Positions 11,507 through 21,959 of a stretch of 64,000 nucleotides of DNA are shown here, piece after piece. The stretch spans positions 1 through 64,000 of the forward strand of contig MNCI01033307.1 in the NCBI GenBank assembly GCA_015680685.1, given 5' to 3'. Under the pieces are notes generated by a model, which saw only the letters and a list, made by a program, of their open reading frames with translations, was not told the DNA's origin and ran no database searches. The translations under genes were made by a program, and so were the position numbers. Within the stretch, counting starts at the first letter, position 1. Each line of letters begins with the position of its first letter. The stretch comes from Gnetum montanum (taxonomy: Eukaryota; Streptophyta; Gnetopsida; Gnetales; Gnetaceae).

Positions 11507-11782
11507 GTAAGTTCTTACTTGTGGGGGTAGCAAACCCCAAGGTTTTGATTTGAAATTTTTCCTAACTCCCCCAAAGGGTTAAGATGTAAATAAATCATTA
11601 ATTTTTGAGAATTTAACCCTTCCAACAACTTCAGTAAATCAAAGATTAAATTAATAATCAAATATTAAATCCATCCAGCCATAATCACACCCTAACCAAA
11701 TATAGCCTTCCTATGAGACAAGGTATTCCAATCATTTTGAGTTACATAATAATTACTAATATGTTTTTATGTGTGATCATAG
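11507..11782 (+). other. Predicted 5'-UTR intron before ORF X (A)
   Basis: The donor is ctaaag|gtaagt, a perfect plant consensus. The acceptor is gatcatag|ATGGCA, preceded by attactaat (branch-point-like) and a T-rich tract. D and G have donors and acceptor positions in matching places (278 and 300 bp). The intron is AT-rich, typical of plants. Confidence 0.6.
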
Positions 11783-14635
11783 ATGGCACTAAGACCAAAG
11801 AGATTGTAGGAGGAAGGACCATTGCAACCACAGGAGAAATGACCCAGAGGAGGAAGAGGCCAACAAGAACATGGCCAAGAATAGGCTGAGGCAACCCATG
11901 CAATAGGATCCCTCAAAGATGAGGTTGAGGTGGAATCTGTTTGATAGATTCCTGAAGAAGACGCTACATTAGATCACTCACAGTGAGGTGAGGCACTAGG
12001 CCCTATACCTAGACTAGAACTCACACTCACATAGGCCTGCCTTGACACAATTGGGAACCATGAAATTCAATGCTCAATTCTTCAAGAACTAAACTTTGGG
12101 TTGTTCCTTTAACAAGCTTTAGAAGATGTCAAAGCTCAACCACAAGCCTCTCCCATGTGGCCAATCATCACTTCTAGTGAGGAGTAGTACATGGAAGAAC
12201 TGTAACTCTTTTGGAACAATAGGAGAGTAGGAGCCACTGTGAAAATCAAGGATATTCAAGTATCCTACTCAGTAGAAGCCATTGCACAGGTCCTTTGGTT
12301 GCTTGATGTAGGAACCTACTTGGCAGAGCTATCAACACAAGCTGATCCTAGAGAAATGAAGGAATGGAATCAATAGTGTTATGGGATTGATCATAAGGAG
12401 TTTGGCATGCTCACACTAGCAAAGCAAGTCTATTTTAAGATAGTAGCCTACCATCTCAATCCAATGATGAGGCCCACTAACGTGATAGCTTTCTCTGCCT
12501 AAGCTTGCACTACTCTAAGCAAAAAACATTTTAGCAAATCTTCCACAACTAATCTTTCTAAAAATAGAGAAGTGCTTCAAGAAGAATGAACATGGAAGAA
12601 AGACCCTACCTTTTCCCTACCTAATTAAAAAATTATGCAAAAGGGAAAGAATAGTCTGCTATGCAAATGATATACTCAGGCATGCTCCTAATGCTTTATG
12701 GGCTGAGATGATGAAGGATAAGATGCTTGCCATGACCATGGAAGAGTAGTAATAACCACCTCCACTACCTACTCATGAGCAAACACTAGAGGCTTGCAAT
12801 GTAGTTGAGAACATGTAGAAAATTTGAGAGTAACTCTTGCAACAACGAGAGTAATAGGTGGAGATCCATCTATGTACAAACAGATCATGAGTCACCTTAG
12901 AGAAGTGGCTCATACAATTAGCCAAATGGAGGGAGGTGAATCAATGTTGTCTACCCAAAAAACATAATTACCTGTGAGGTCAAATCCAAGTGCTTAGGAG
13001 CTGAAGGTGTGTGTCTCTCTCAGCATCATTAATTCCCAAAAATCTTTGGGAATGCTACTTCCTTTTGGGTGCACTTGGAGGAGGGTGAGGGGGCAACTGT
13101 ATTGGTGATGTAGCACTAGGAGGAAGAGATAACTATAAATATTTTTGCTGATTGAGTCACTGAGGCATTAAATGTAGCTACAATTCCTAAACCAAATGTT
13201 TCTACACTAAGAGATGTGCAAGAATTTGTAGGGACAATCAGCGGGTGATTAAGTGTAGCCTAGCATGAAGAACTACTAGACCAACTAGTGGGAATCAAGC
13301 AATAGATTCTAGATGTCTTTGATTCTCTATATACCATCATTCCAACCTAGTCAAAGCTACTAGAGGTGAAGGGCAGGTGCCTCATCTTAGAAGGGCAACT
13401 TGAAATGGCTCAAGCACATAATCAAAGCTTTAACCATAAAAGTTACCAAGTTGCATGCCTAAATTACCAACCCTAATTTTATCAACCCTGCATTAACACG
13501 AGATGAAGCTTTTTAGTAGTTTCAACAACAGCTAATGCAGGTTGAGGGAGAAATGGTAATGGTGGTCTTCAATCAGTCAATAGCAGAAGCTAAAAATCAT
13601 GTAGTACGGAAGGATTTAATTTGAACATGCTAGGAAAATGAGTCCTTGACTACAAAAAGTCATCACCTATGGAATGTTGATGTGCAAAAACAATAGCTAG
13701 AAGAATTTATCCATCAATAGTAGGAGCAACTTGCCATTGCAAATGTCAAATTGAGAAGATTGGCAATGGAGAATCATAATCTCTCCATGGAGGAGGTCCT
13801 TATCTTATGCTAGAAATCAACCATCAAGATTGCTACCTAGAAAAATGAGGCTCTAAAATGTGAAAAAGTTGAAAATAATTACCAAGATCAGGTTTCCCTA
13901 TAGAAGGACATAAATGAAAAGCATATCCAACTGGCAAAGGTAAAGGTTAATGAGGCTCTCTAGCAACTCCAAAAAAGCAGAGAAATGTGGCAACCCATCA
14001 TCAATGGGATCGATTCCTATAATAAGGTGGAAATTTGCATGAAGGAGCTACAAATTGAAGAGATGATAGAATACATGAAGCTATCCAACCTCTGCTATGC
14101 AAACCTAGTAATTTTGACTGCAAGACAACCATAGTCTGAGCTTGAGAAGCAAGTGGCCAACTCGTTCTTATTGTATGATGTCAAGTTTAAGACTCATAAA
14201 GACACTAAGAAAAAGCTTGTAGTGGAAAATGCTAAACTCAAGGCTCTCAAGGTGAAATTCACTAATTAAAGATCAGTTGCAAAAAACATGGCCAAATGAA
14301 TGAATGACTACTAGGTGTTGCAAGACATACTCTGAGCATTTGACATCAAGTGCAAGCAATTTGTGGCCTAGTTTGTTAATGTTAAGGAGCTATTTCCTAT
14401 TTTTCCTTATCCTCGGGATGTTCCAACCCTGGCCCATATCAGTGAAGCTACATGGACTATGAATGATTCCAAGAGTAAAGAAGAGAAAATGAAGGCATTG
14501 CTAGATGCTTTTTGCCTTGCACCTAAAGTTGTAGCAGCAGTAGGACAGCCACAACTGCCTCAGCCACCACATGTGCCTAAAGTCGATGAAGGTCCTTTAG
14601 AGCCTTAGGAGCCACCACTACTTGGGACTATCTAA
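11783..14635 (+). pseudogene. ORF X of element A: plant-transposon-associated domain plus coiled coil
   Basis: The ORF starts at ATG right after the predicted acceptor and ends at TAA 14633-14635, about 950 codons with many stops. An N-terminal Gln/Arg/Gly-rich part is followed at about 12080-12640 by a domain with SPMWPIITSSEE, FWNNRRVGATVKI, QVSYSVEAIA, CYGIDHKEFGMLT and YHLNPMMRP. These resemble the 'putative plant transposon protein' type of domain known from plant LTR elements (resemblance by eye only). The second half (about 13200-14350) is rich in Lys, Glu, Ala and Leu, with long heptad-like stretches. A Pro-rich tail (VGQPQLPQPPHVPK) ends it. It sits where env-like ORFs lie in Athila-type elements, but no signal peptide or clear membrane anchor was seen. 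Function unknown. Confidence 0.65.
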
Positions 14636-14880
14636 CCTTCTCCACCAACTTCATGCCATCAAAGAACATGCTATCTAATTTTAAAGAATCATGTCATGGT
14701 GTTCAATTTTGTGTCATGAACACCATAATTTTTATAATGTATTGGTTTGTACACTAGGCACTTTAGTATTGTTATGTTTATGTTGTTTTTTTTTGTTATG
14801 TCAAAAACTAGTTAATAATCCCATACCTTCCCAATTTTGTAAAGAACTCAAGGATAAGTTTTCATTCAGTCATAGGCATA

Positions 14881-15803
14881 TGATGTGTTTTGGTCTGTTA
14901 TGTCAACTAGGCCTTGTCAACGTAGTCTGTTGCATTGACTAGGCCTCATTGACTAGGCCCTGTCAATGCAGTCTATTGCATTCACATAGCCTCATTGACA
15001 TAGGGGTTTGTCCTCATCTGTAAATATGTGCTCACCAATTGCATTTATTGTATCAATTTTCAAATTCGTTGTGGAGCTCTTGCATTTTGTTTATTTAAAA
15101 GATAGAAAATTTTTCCTGAGAGCCCGCAACGGGAGTCATTGAATGTACAAATCTTTATTCAAACATTGTTGTACCTAAGCATGACAGTGTGTGTGGTAAT
15201 AAAGATGAACTTCTTGATAAACCTTGCAGTATTCTAGATAGCTTAAATGTTTCATTTATGCATTTAGTATTTTTAATTATTTATTCATTATTTTTCGATA
15301 ATTAAGCTAATGAAGTAATTAAGCAAGATAAGCTAGATAGATTAAACACATAAGTATGATCACTTTGAGCATAACACGTATTCACTTGGTAATCCTAGCA
15401 GCGTTATTGCTTGGTACACCCAATAGCGTAGTGCTTGGTAACCTAATAGTGGATACGTGGGTTTAGGATGTGTGCGAAAAGTGGAATCGGTTGCTTATGT
15501 TAGGACTGCTTAGATACTAGTTAATTAGTTAAATTAAATTAGTTAATCCAATTACTTGATCTCTCTTTAGATACTAAAACCATAAAATACAAAATGATAA
15601 AAATCAGATGCCTTAATTACACTTAACCATACCAGTGTACATCACAAGTGTAATCAGGAAGAGAATGAACAACCTTAAGGTAAGGTTCACTTCCTAGAAG
15701 ACTAGTGTGCCAAAAACTATAAAGTCCATGGAATTCAACTGGATCGTGCATGAACGCTTTATGATTTGTATGGTTGGACTTAGGGGTACCTCGCCACTCA
15801 TCA
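14881..15803 (+). repeat. 3' LTR of element A
   Basis: It begins TGATGTG after an eroded purine tract (cataggcata, 14871-14880) and ends CTCATCA. U3 is about 140 bp, longer than in the 5' LTR because it has more ttgactaggcc-like units. A TATA-like tgtaaata is near 15020. U5 contains three adjacent ~24-bp repeats at 15385-15457. Confidence 0.9.
15385..15457 (+). repeat. Triplicated ~24-bp motif in U5
   Basis: Three adjoining units begin cttggta: at 15385 (cttggtaatcctagcagcg), 15410 (cttggtacacccaatagcg) and 15434 (cttggtaacctaatagtgg). The same triplet occurs in the LTRs of A (5'), D, F, I, G and the solo LTR. Confidence 0.8.
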
Positions 15804-16196
15804 ACTTGTAATTTGTATTTTGTATTAAGAGCTTCATTACAAGGAATTTCTAAAGTTAGCTACACTTGCTTTTTAATTCTTTTTCTTTCTTTGTAGCCAT
15901 GCAGGGTTGATGTATTTCTTATAAGAAGGCATCTTGTGATCTTGTTGGGACCTTGTGTGATTGAGTGTGTTTCCAATAAGAAAATACTTTGAGAAAATCT
16001 TAAACATTATAAAGGTTGTGGTGCCCTTTAAACTACTTTTTGAAGGAAAAAAGTTTGAAGGTGTGCAAGGATTCTACCCTCTGAGTATGAATGTACCCAA
16101 GTTGAGAAACCACATAAATTTGTGTGCAATTTTGATTATCTTGGTTGTTCAAATTAGAAAACTTATTTAAGATCCCTTCTAGGTTCTTGGTCCTCA
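15804..16196 (+). repeat. 5' LTR of element C, second part
   Basis: It matches 21086-21476 from the tattaagagcttcat segment through actactttttgaagga to ggttcttggtcctca. It continues the LTR that stops at 2987. Confidence 0.85.
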
Positions 16197-16198
16197 AG

Positions 16199-16214
16199 TG
16201 GTATTAAAGCTTGG
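16199..16214 (+). other. Primer binding site of C, derived from tRNA-iMet
   Basis: tggtattaaagcttgg follows the LTR after two bases. Initiator tRNA-Met predicts TGGTATCAGAGC; the two differences are C-to-T and G-to-A. Confidence 0.8.
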
Positions 16215-16252
16215 TACTCTCTTTTTGAAGCTTAACATCTTAAGAGTGAATG

Positions 16253-17950
16253 ATGGAAGGGACATCTTATACCAAACCTCTTATGTTCAATGGGATTGAC
16301 TTCACATAGTGAAAGGCTATAACATAAGAATTCTTCGAATTCATAGAGTTCAAAGTCTATGAGTCTATTCTTGAAGATTACATGACATCCATTAATAGCA
16401 TCACAAGAGCTACAAAGCCAAGAAGCAAATGGACACAAATTGAAAAAGATAAGTTTATGTTTAATTTGAAAGAAAAAAATTATCTTTATTATGCTTTGAG
16501 TAGATCTAAATTTAATATAGTAGTTGGGTGCAAAGCCACTAAAGATGTTTGGAAAACTATAGAAGAAACATATTAAGGCACATCTATTATCAAACAATCA
16601 AAACTTTTAGTGTTACAAAGTGAGTATGATAAACTCAAAATAAAAGAAGGAGAGAAAATTAAGAGCTATTTCTCTAAAGCCAATGATTTATTTGTAGCTA
16701 TTCATGGGATGGGAAAAGATTTACCTGAAAGTGATGCCAAAAGTTTAGACCAAAAGTTATAGCCATGGAGGAAATCAAAGATCTCTTAGTTCTTAAATTT
16801 AAAAAGCTTCAAAGTGCACTCACTACTTATGAGATGAATCTCATTAGTGAAATTGCTATCAAAGAAAGCCCTATTGCCCTTAAAAGTTCATCAAAGAAGA
16901 AGGGGCTACTTGAACATGAAGCAAATTAAGAAGATGAATGGACTCTCTTGTTTAGGAGAGTTCAAATATTTTTTGCAAGAAACGACAAGAGCTTCAATCA
17001 ATATGACATCAAAGGTAAGGAAAGAGGTAAAAATTTTAAAAGTTCAAATCTTGATGCATCCTCTATAGAATGTTGGATTTATGATGGTAGAGGCCATGTG
17101 GCCTTCGAATGTCCAAGTGTTGGTAGGTTTCCAAAAAAGGACCAATCCAAAGTTAATATGAAAAAGAAAAATCTATATACACACTAACACTAGGATGATG
17201 AACAAAGTGAAGATGAAATGGATAACACCCCCTCATGATCACATCTTATTTGTATGGCTCTTACTGATGAAGATTCAACAATGGAAACTAAAGGAACTAT
17301 TGAAGAAAGGTATGACTTACAATGTAATGAAATTTTATCTTTTTAAAATATATGCATTAAATTGAAGAAGACCTTAAATGATGAAGATTTAGAGTTATCT
17401 CAACTCAATCAAAAATACTTGAATCTTTCAAAATAAAACTCAAACCTAAGGGTTAAGAATCAAAATGTAACATCCTCATGCAAGTAGATTGAAAAAGAGC
17501 GTATAGATACAAATCTTATAAATGAGAGACTTGCTAAAGGAAAGGAGACTCCTTGAATAATTTTAGGATAAGGAAGATATCTACATGAAAAAAGTGGATT
17601 AGGAAGTCAATAGCATATTGAAAATTCCTCAAGCACTTCATCCAAATAGGACTACACTACAAGGTCTAATCATCTTGCCCATGTAAGAAAAATTAAGTAT
17701 TATTATTATGGTAAGTTTGACCATAAACACTCAAATTTTCATTTAAACATGAAACATATCACATGAATACTTGGTCATACAATATGACTCCCGAGTTTAT
17801 TCCAAAGCTATCTAGAAAAAAATGAGGAAGAAAGAACAAGTGAAGATCAGACATATGAAATACAAGAGATTTGCACTAATTACAAAGGAGGGACTCTGAA
17901 GAGAGGACCTTATTCTAAATCTACATAAGCATCATACCCTCTCAAGAGCA
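16253..17950 (+). pseudogene. Copia-type gag pseudogene of element C
   Basis: The frame begins MEGTSYTKPLMFNGIDF, the usual start of plant copia Gag (DUF4219/UBN2 family). The UBN2 core follows at 16382-16740 (TKDVWKTIEETY, LQSEYDKLKIKEGE, IKSYFSKANDL). A zinc knuckle lies at 17071-17112 (CWIYDGRGHVAFEC); its second Cys has become Tyr (TGT to TAT). A coiled-coil-like Asn/Lys/Leu-rich stretch follows, then a second knuckle-like piece YYYYGKFDHKHSNFH near 17697. The rest of pol, expected after this, is absent. Stops and shifts are frequent. The long tail with a second knuckle is reminiscent of Sireviruses. Confidence 0.75.
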
Positions 17951-18096
17951 AGCAAGATGAGTATAGGTAAGTATTGGTAATATTTTTTCTTAACTTGCAT
18001 TATGTTTTTAGATTGATTTTATTATCCTAGGAAACATTCCCTTTTATCCTCATTCATATCAAATCATCATTACCTAAAAATTACCAACTTCATCTT

Positions 18097-18300
18097 GGGA
18101 CATCCCACTGTTCTATGAGATGTCCCATTCCATTTTTGGATGTTCCACTATGCAAAAGCCTAGCTTAGGTGAGACATACCATTTTTTCTAGGGCATCCCA
18201 ATCTATGATTAAAACCCTTGCAAGGGTAATGACTATATAAACCCAATCAATTCTTTCTCTCATTTTATCCCGCTCAAGCCTTAGATGTCCCAATGCAATC
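18097..18300 (+). promoter_or_regulatory. LTR-like motif cluster and TATA box before the internal ORF of C
   Basis: It contains gggacatccca, agatgtccca, ggatgttcca, gagacatacca, gggcatccca and agatgtccca, the same motifs that fill the U3 of this element (20750-20930). TATATAA lies at 18234-18240, about 120 bp before ATG 18361. It looks like an internal promoter copied from, or kept similar to, the LTR. Confidence 0.5.
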
Positions 18301-18360
18301 AACTAGGGCCTCTTCCTTGGTGCATTTCTAGTTAGTTTTTCATAATCTTTCCTTAAATCC

Positions 18361-20060
18361 ATGGCATACAAGAATATTGATACATTAAGGCTACCTCCTC
18401 GCAAGGGAAAAAGCATAAAGGAAGCTTCAACAAGTAAGAAAAATACTTATAAGCCCCAATTTCATTCTACAAATGCTCAACATTGGTTTGAGGTAACTCA
18501 TTCAATCTCCATTATCTCTGAAAGGATTCTAAGTTTTCAGTATCATCTTCAAAAGGAATTAATGGCACTTTTTCAAGCAATTGGTTGAGCTTCAGTTGTC
18601 TTTATGACTTATTATGTACTTGAGATGTTGATCAGAGAATTCTATTGTAATACTATTATTACTCATGCTACTGTTGGGGCTTTTACATCTATTGTTGGGG
18701 TGATTGTGATTGAGATTTCACTTCATGTAGTAAATGCTATTCTTGCGATTTTTAGCTTTAAAGTACATAGGGTTACTATACATTCTATAAATGATATCTT
18801 TACAAATGGTGTGATTATAGTTTCTTATAATAAATTTTGTGATGCCATTTTTGCTAATTCTATGTCTCTTAGAAGTGGGAAAGTATATAGGCATTAAATG
18901 TCCCAAGATGCTTCCACTTCTCTTACTTTTTATCTTTTATAACATTATTGTAAAAGAAGGAAGCTATAACTAGCCATTGCCTACACAAGCCCTTGTTCTC
19001 TACTATCTTTTAATTGGGTATCCATTACTTTTGGGGCATATTCTTTGTAGGGATATGTTGGGTTTATTTACCAAAGAGAGGGTTTATGGAGAACCTCTTC
19101 TTATCATCTTATTAATTCATCAGGAAGTTGTCCCTATTCCTGATATGCCTCTTCTCAAATGGAAGAGGAGTCTTCTAGAATTTTTAAAAAGTTGGAGCAC
19201 CACACTTGTATATTCTAAAGTTCTAGATTCTTCACCTCAGAAGGCAAGAAGAAAGTAGGCAACATCTCCACCTAGGGCCTCTCTTCAGCTTAGAAGATCC
19301 AAATCTATGAGTGCACAGGTGAAGTTAGTCTTAAAGAAGACCTTGAGACCCTTTAGAAAAATCTTAGGGATGATTGGATAAAATCTCTCCTACATACATA
19401 AGAGAATGGATGCAGTAGGCTTACCACCACCTCTAGATGGGTAGTAGTTTATGGAGATTACTATTCCTCATTTATTAAATGATGATGAGAACATTCCAAC
19501 TCCAGCTTGACATTCTATAGTAGCTGGACCATCTCAAGGATATGACTTAGGAAATGCATCTAATTCTAAGGGTCTTATCGCACCAACTTCACATGTCCAA
19601 GGGGAGTCTATTCTTAATCCTGAGCAACCTAGACTAAATTCATATGTATAGGATGAATTTCCTTAATATTTTGAGTAGCATGTGATGGAGAGCATGTTTA
19701 TTTCCATAACTCATTAGGAGGAAGCTACTCCCAAAACTTATCATAGGAACGGTACTTCTCCATCTTTCGAGCAAGCTCTATCTCATCCACCTTCATCATT
19801 GAGGTTTTGGGTAAAGCTTCATCCTTAAACAGCTCCTATCACAGTATCTCCAAATCCAGTACCAATAGTGATGATGAGGAGAAGGAGACTTACTAGTCCA
19901 CCTGTGAAGCTTCTAGCTCCAATGAGGATGATGATGATACAGAACTATGTGGATAGACATTTTTCATGATCCCCTTCTTTTGGGTGATTTCCAAAAAGAG
20001 GAAGAGCTTTTGTGGATATTTTGTAGCTATGTGAATTCTTGTGGAGATACAGTTGTTGAT
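18361..20060 (+). pseudogene. Internal ORF of C with plant-transposon-associated domain
   Basis: From ATG 18361 (MAYKNIDTLRLPPRKGKSIK) the frame is open to 18588, then one in-frame stop and a second open stretch at 18604-18897. Motifs such as QHWFEVTHSISIISER, LIREFYCNTI, VVNAILAI and HSINDIF match the pattern of the 'putative plant transposon protein' domain (an REFY-x-N motif, then a V-x-x-F/I-S...AIN-x-x-L motif), by eye. After 18970 reading is broken by shifts. Ser/Pro-rich stretches with basic patches (KARRK) run to about 20060. It occupies the place where RT and integrase should be. Function unknown. Confidence 0.5.
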
Positions 20061-20397
20061 AGTTGCATGGGAACATGATGTCATGCTATGTATACATTTT
20101 GGTATACCTTGGGAACAAGTTTCGATATGAATATAAGATATATATGGTTTATGCTTGCAATATGCATAGATGGATAGATATGGATAGCCTTTGGAAAGTT
20201 TTGGATGTTAATATTTTCTTGTGTCGCCCTCTTATGATTTTAGCTAATGGATATGTGTCATTTAATGCTTCATCTCATTTCCCTTTTCCTTTCTTGCTAC
20301 CATAGGATTATTAATGAATATATATACAATTTTGCTTTAATTTCTATCATACAATATTATGAAATTTGCTAACCCATTTTCTTAAGTTTTGAACATC

Positions 20398-20412
20398 ACC
20401 AAAAATGGGGAT
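20398..20412 (+). promoter_or_regulatory. Polypurine tract of C
   Basis: accaaaaatggggat lies immediately before the 3' LTR (TGTTGACC from 20415) and fits a plus-strand primer tract. Confidence 0.65.
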
Positions 20413-20414
20413 AT

Positions 20415-21476
20415 TGTTGACCTTTTGGTATGTCAAAGCCTTAGAAAATGGAGAATGTGAAAAATGTGTTTGTATGGTCTTACATGTCTAAGAAAGAACA
20501 TGATAATAACACAATGGAATCAAGATAAGAGCATGATGATTGAGATAAGAACAAGATGATAAGAGCTTATTAGTGTAAAGACAAGGACTTCATGAGTTAA
20601 GATAAGGACTCCATGAGTTAAGATAGAGCTAAGTTGAGATGACATGAAGTCTCAATCAAGATGAAAGATTTCAAGGATACATGAAGCCTACAAGCCAAAC
20701 AAAGATGTTTCAATATTTTCCTACATATTCTAGAAGATTAGTAGATGTCCCAGAGGTGAAGACTCAGTTTCAGGCTAAACATCTCAAGAAAATAGTAGAT
20801 ATCCCAATTGTTATTGGGACATCCTAGCTAGAACATCCCAAGTAAGATGTCCCAATTTTTAGTAGGACATTCCACTTGCATGTGGCTAGTTTTTAGTGAG
20901 ACATCCCAAGTTTGAATAGGATGTTCCAACTGGCTATTTCCTAGTTGGTGTACAAACTTTTAGGATTATTTGTGAAGTAAACGGCTATAAAATAAAGTGG
21001 AATTCTTAGGAAAAAGATAAGCACTATTCATTGGAATATTTATTGTCTACATCAAGTGAATTTTTTATGTTCCTTAAATTCCCTATATAATTTATATTTT
21101 TTATTAAGAGCTTCATTGCAAGGAATTTGCAAAGTTAGTTACACTCTATTCTTAATTCTTTTTCTCTCTTTGTAGCCCTACAAGGTTGATGTGCTTCTTG
21201 TAAGAAGACATCTTATGAGCTTGTCAAGACCTTGCAGGGTTGAGTGTGTTTCTAGTGAGAAAACACTCTAAGCAGAGCTCAAACATTGTAAAGGTTTTGG
21301 TGCCCTTTAAACTACTTTTTGAAGGAACAAAGTTTGGAGGTGTGTAAGGATTCTACCCTTCAAGTGTGGACTTACCCAAGTTGGGGAACCAAGTACATTT
21401 ATGTGTAATTTTGATTATCTTGGTTGTTCAAATTGGGGAATTTATTCAACCCCCCCTTCTAAGTTCTTGGTCCTCG
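20415..21476 (+). repeat. 3' LTR of element C
   Basis: It runs TGTTGACC...TCCTCG (ancestral ...TCCTCA). U3 carries many GATGTCCCA/GGGACATCC motifs, including an inverted pair tcccaat/attggga at 20812-20829. The TATA box is ggctataaaa near 20983. It matches 2312-2987 plus 15804-16196. Confidence 0.88.
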
Positions 21477-21481
21477 TACTA

Positions 21482-21959
21482 GCTTACAAAGCAAGAGAAG
21501 AAATGAAATAATGACTTCAATGATGTAATTTCATGATAAATATAGATCACAAAAATGCTTACACATCAAGAGATTTCCATAGAAAGAAAACTAAAACCTA
21601 GACCCAAAAAATACAAATGAATTTATGCATAAATGAGATGCTAGAGGCTTTCACATAGTAGAATGAAATACAAAGGATGTTAGATGCTATTTCTATAAAG
21701 ATCCTTAGCTCAATTTATAGGAAAGGATATAAAAGAATGAATTGTATGTGGCTTTTTTGTAATAGGTACTACATCATGATTCATATTTGGCATCTCATGA
21801 AGACTTCTAACTATGCCAACTTTATCTTTTTGGGAAGAAATATAAATTAATGTTATTGCTACAAATACATGTTTTGATCACCTTCTATCAATATCCACAT
21901 TAGGTCTCATCTCATAAAGTTCAACTTACCCTCAAATTGAAAAGTATTTTGGATTGGGC
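21482..21959. other. Non-coding; possible 3' UTR/LTR of minus-strand element E
   Basis: No protein motif was seen. On the minus strand cctataaattgag near 21715 could be a TATA box, placed where the 3' LTR of E should lie. No matching second LTR was identified. Confidence 0.35.

Larger units (their letters stand above)
2988..15803 (+). mobile_element. Ty3/gypsy element A (Athila/Tat-like), inserted in the 5' LTR of C
   Basis: LTRs at 2988-3880 and 14881-15803 enclose a tRNA-Asp-type primer site, Gag, protease, a deleted RT, RNase H, integrase, a conserved spacer and ORF X. Target duplication is gcttg (2983-2987) versus acttg (15804-15808). The gene order protease-RT-RNase H-integrase with no chromodomain seen and a further ORF after pol points to the non-chromovirus branch. 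All frames carry many stops and the RT core is missing, so A could not move without help even before it decayed. Confidence 0.9.
2312..21476 (+). mobile_element. Ty1/copia-type LTR retrotransposon C, split by element A
   Basis: Two LTRs starting TGTTGACC lie at 2312 and 20415; the first is interrupted at 2987/15804 by element A. The primer site after the 5' LTR derives from initiator tRNA-Met, and a UBN2-type Gag follows. Flanking bases are CACCA on the left and TACTA on the right, plausible 5-bp target duplications that differ only by transitions. No RT or integrase was found between Gag and the 3' LTR. Instead there is an internal promoter-like cassette and an unrelated ORF from 18361. The Gag and long second zinc-knuckle region suggest a Sirevirus-like origin, which is inference. 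It was probably non-autonomous. Confidence 0.75.

Noticed and set aside
11283-11540. 85-codon minus-strand frame at 11283-11540
   Set aside because: It lies opposite the U3-like palindromes and leader of ORF X and has no counterpart in D or G.
18718-18906. Minus-strand frame at 18718-18906
   Set aside because: It is the shadow of the better supported plus-strand ORF of C (18604-18897).
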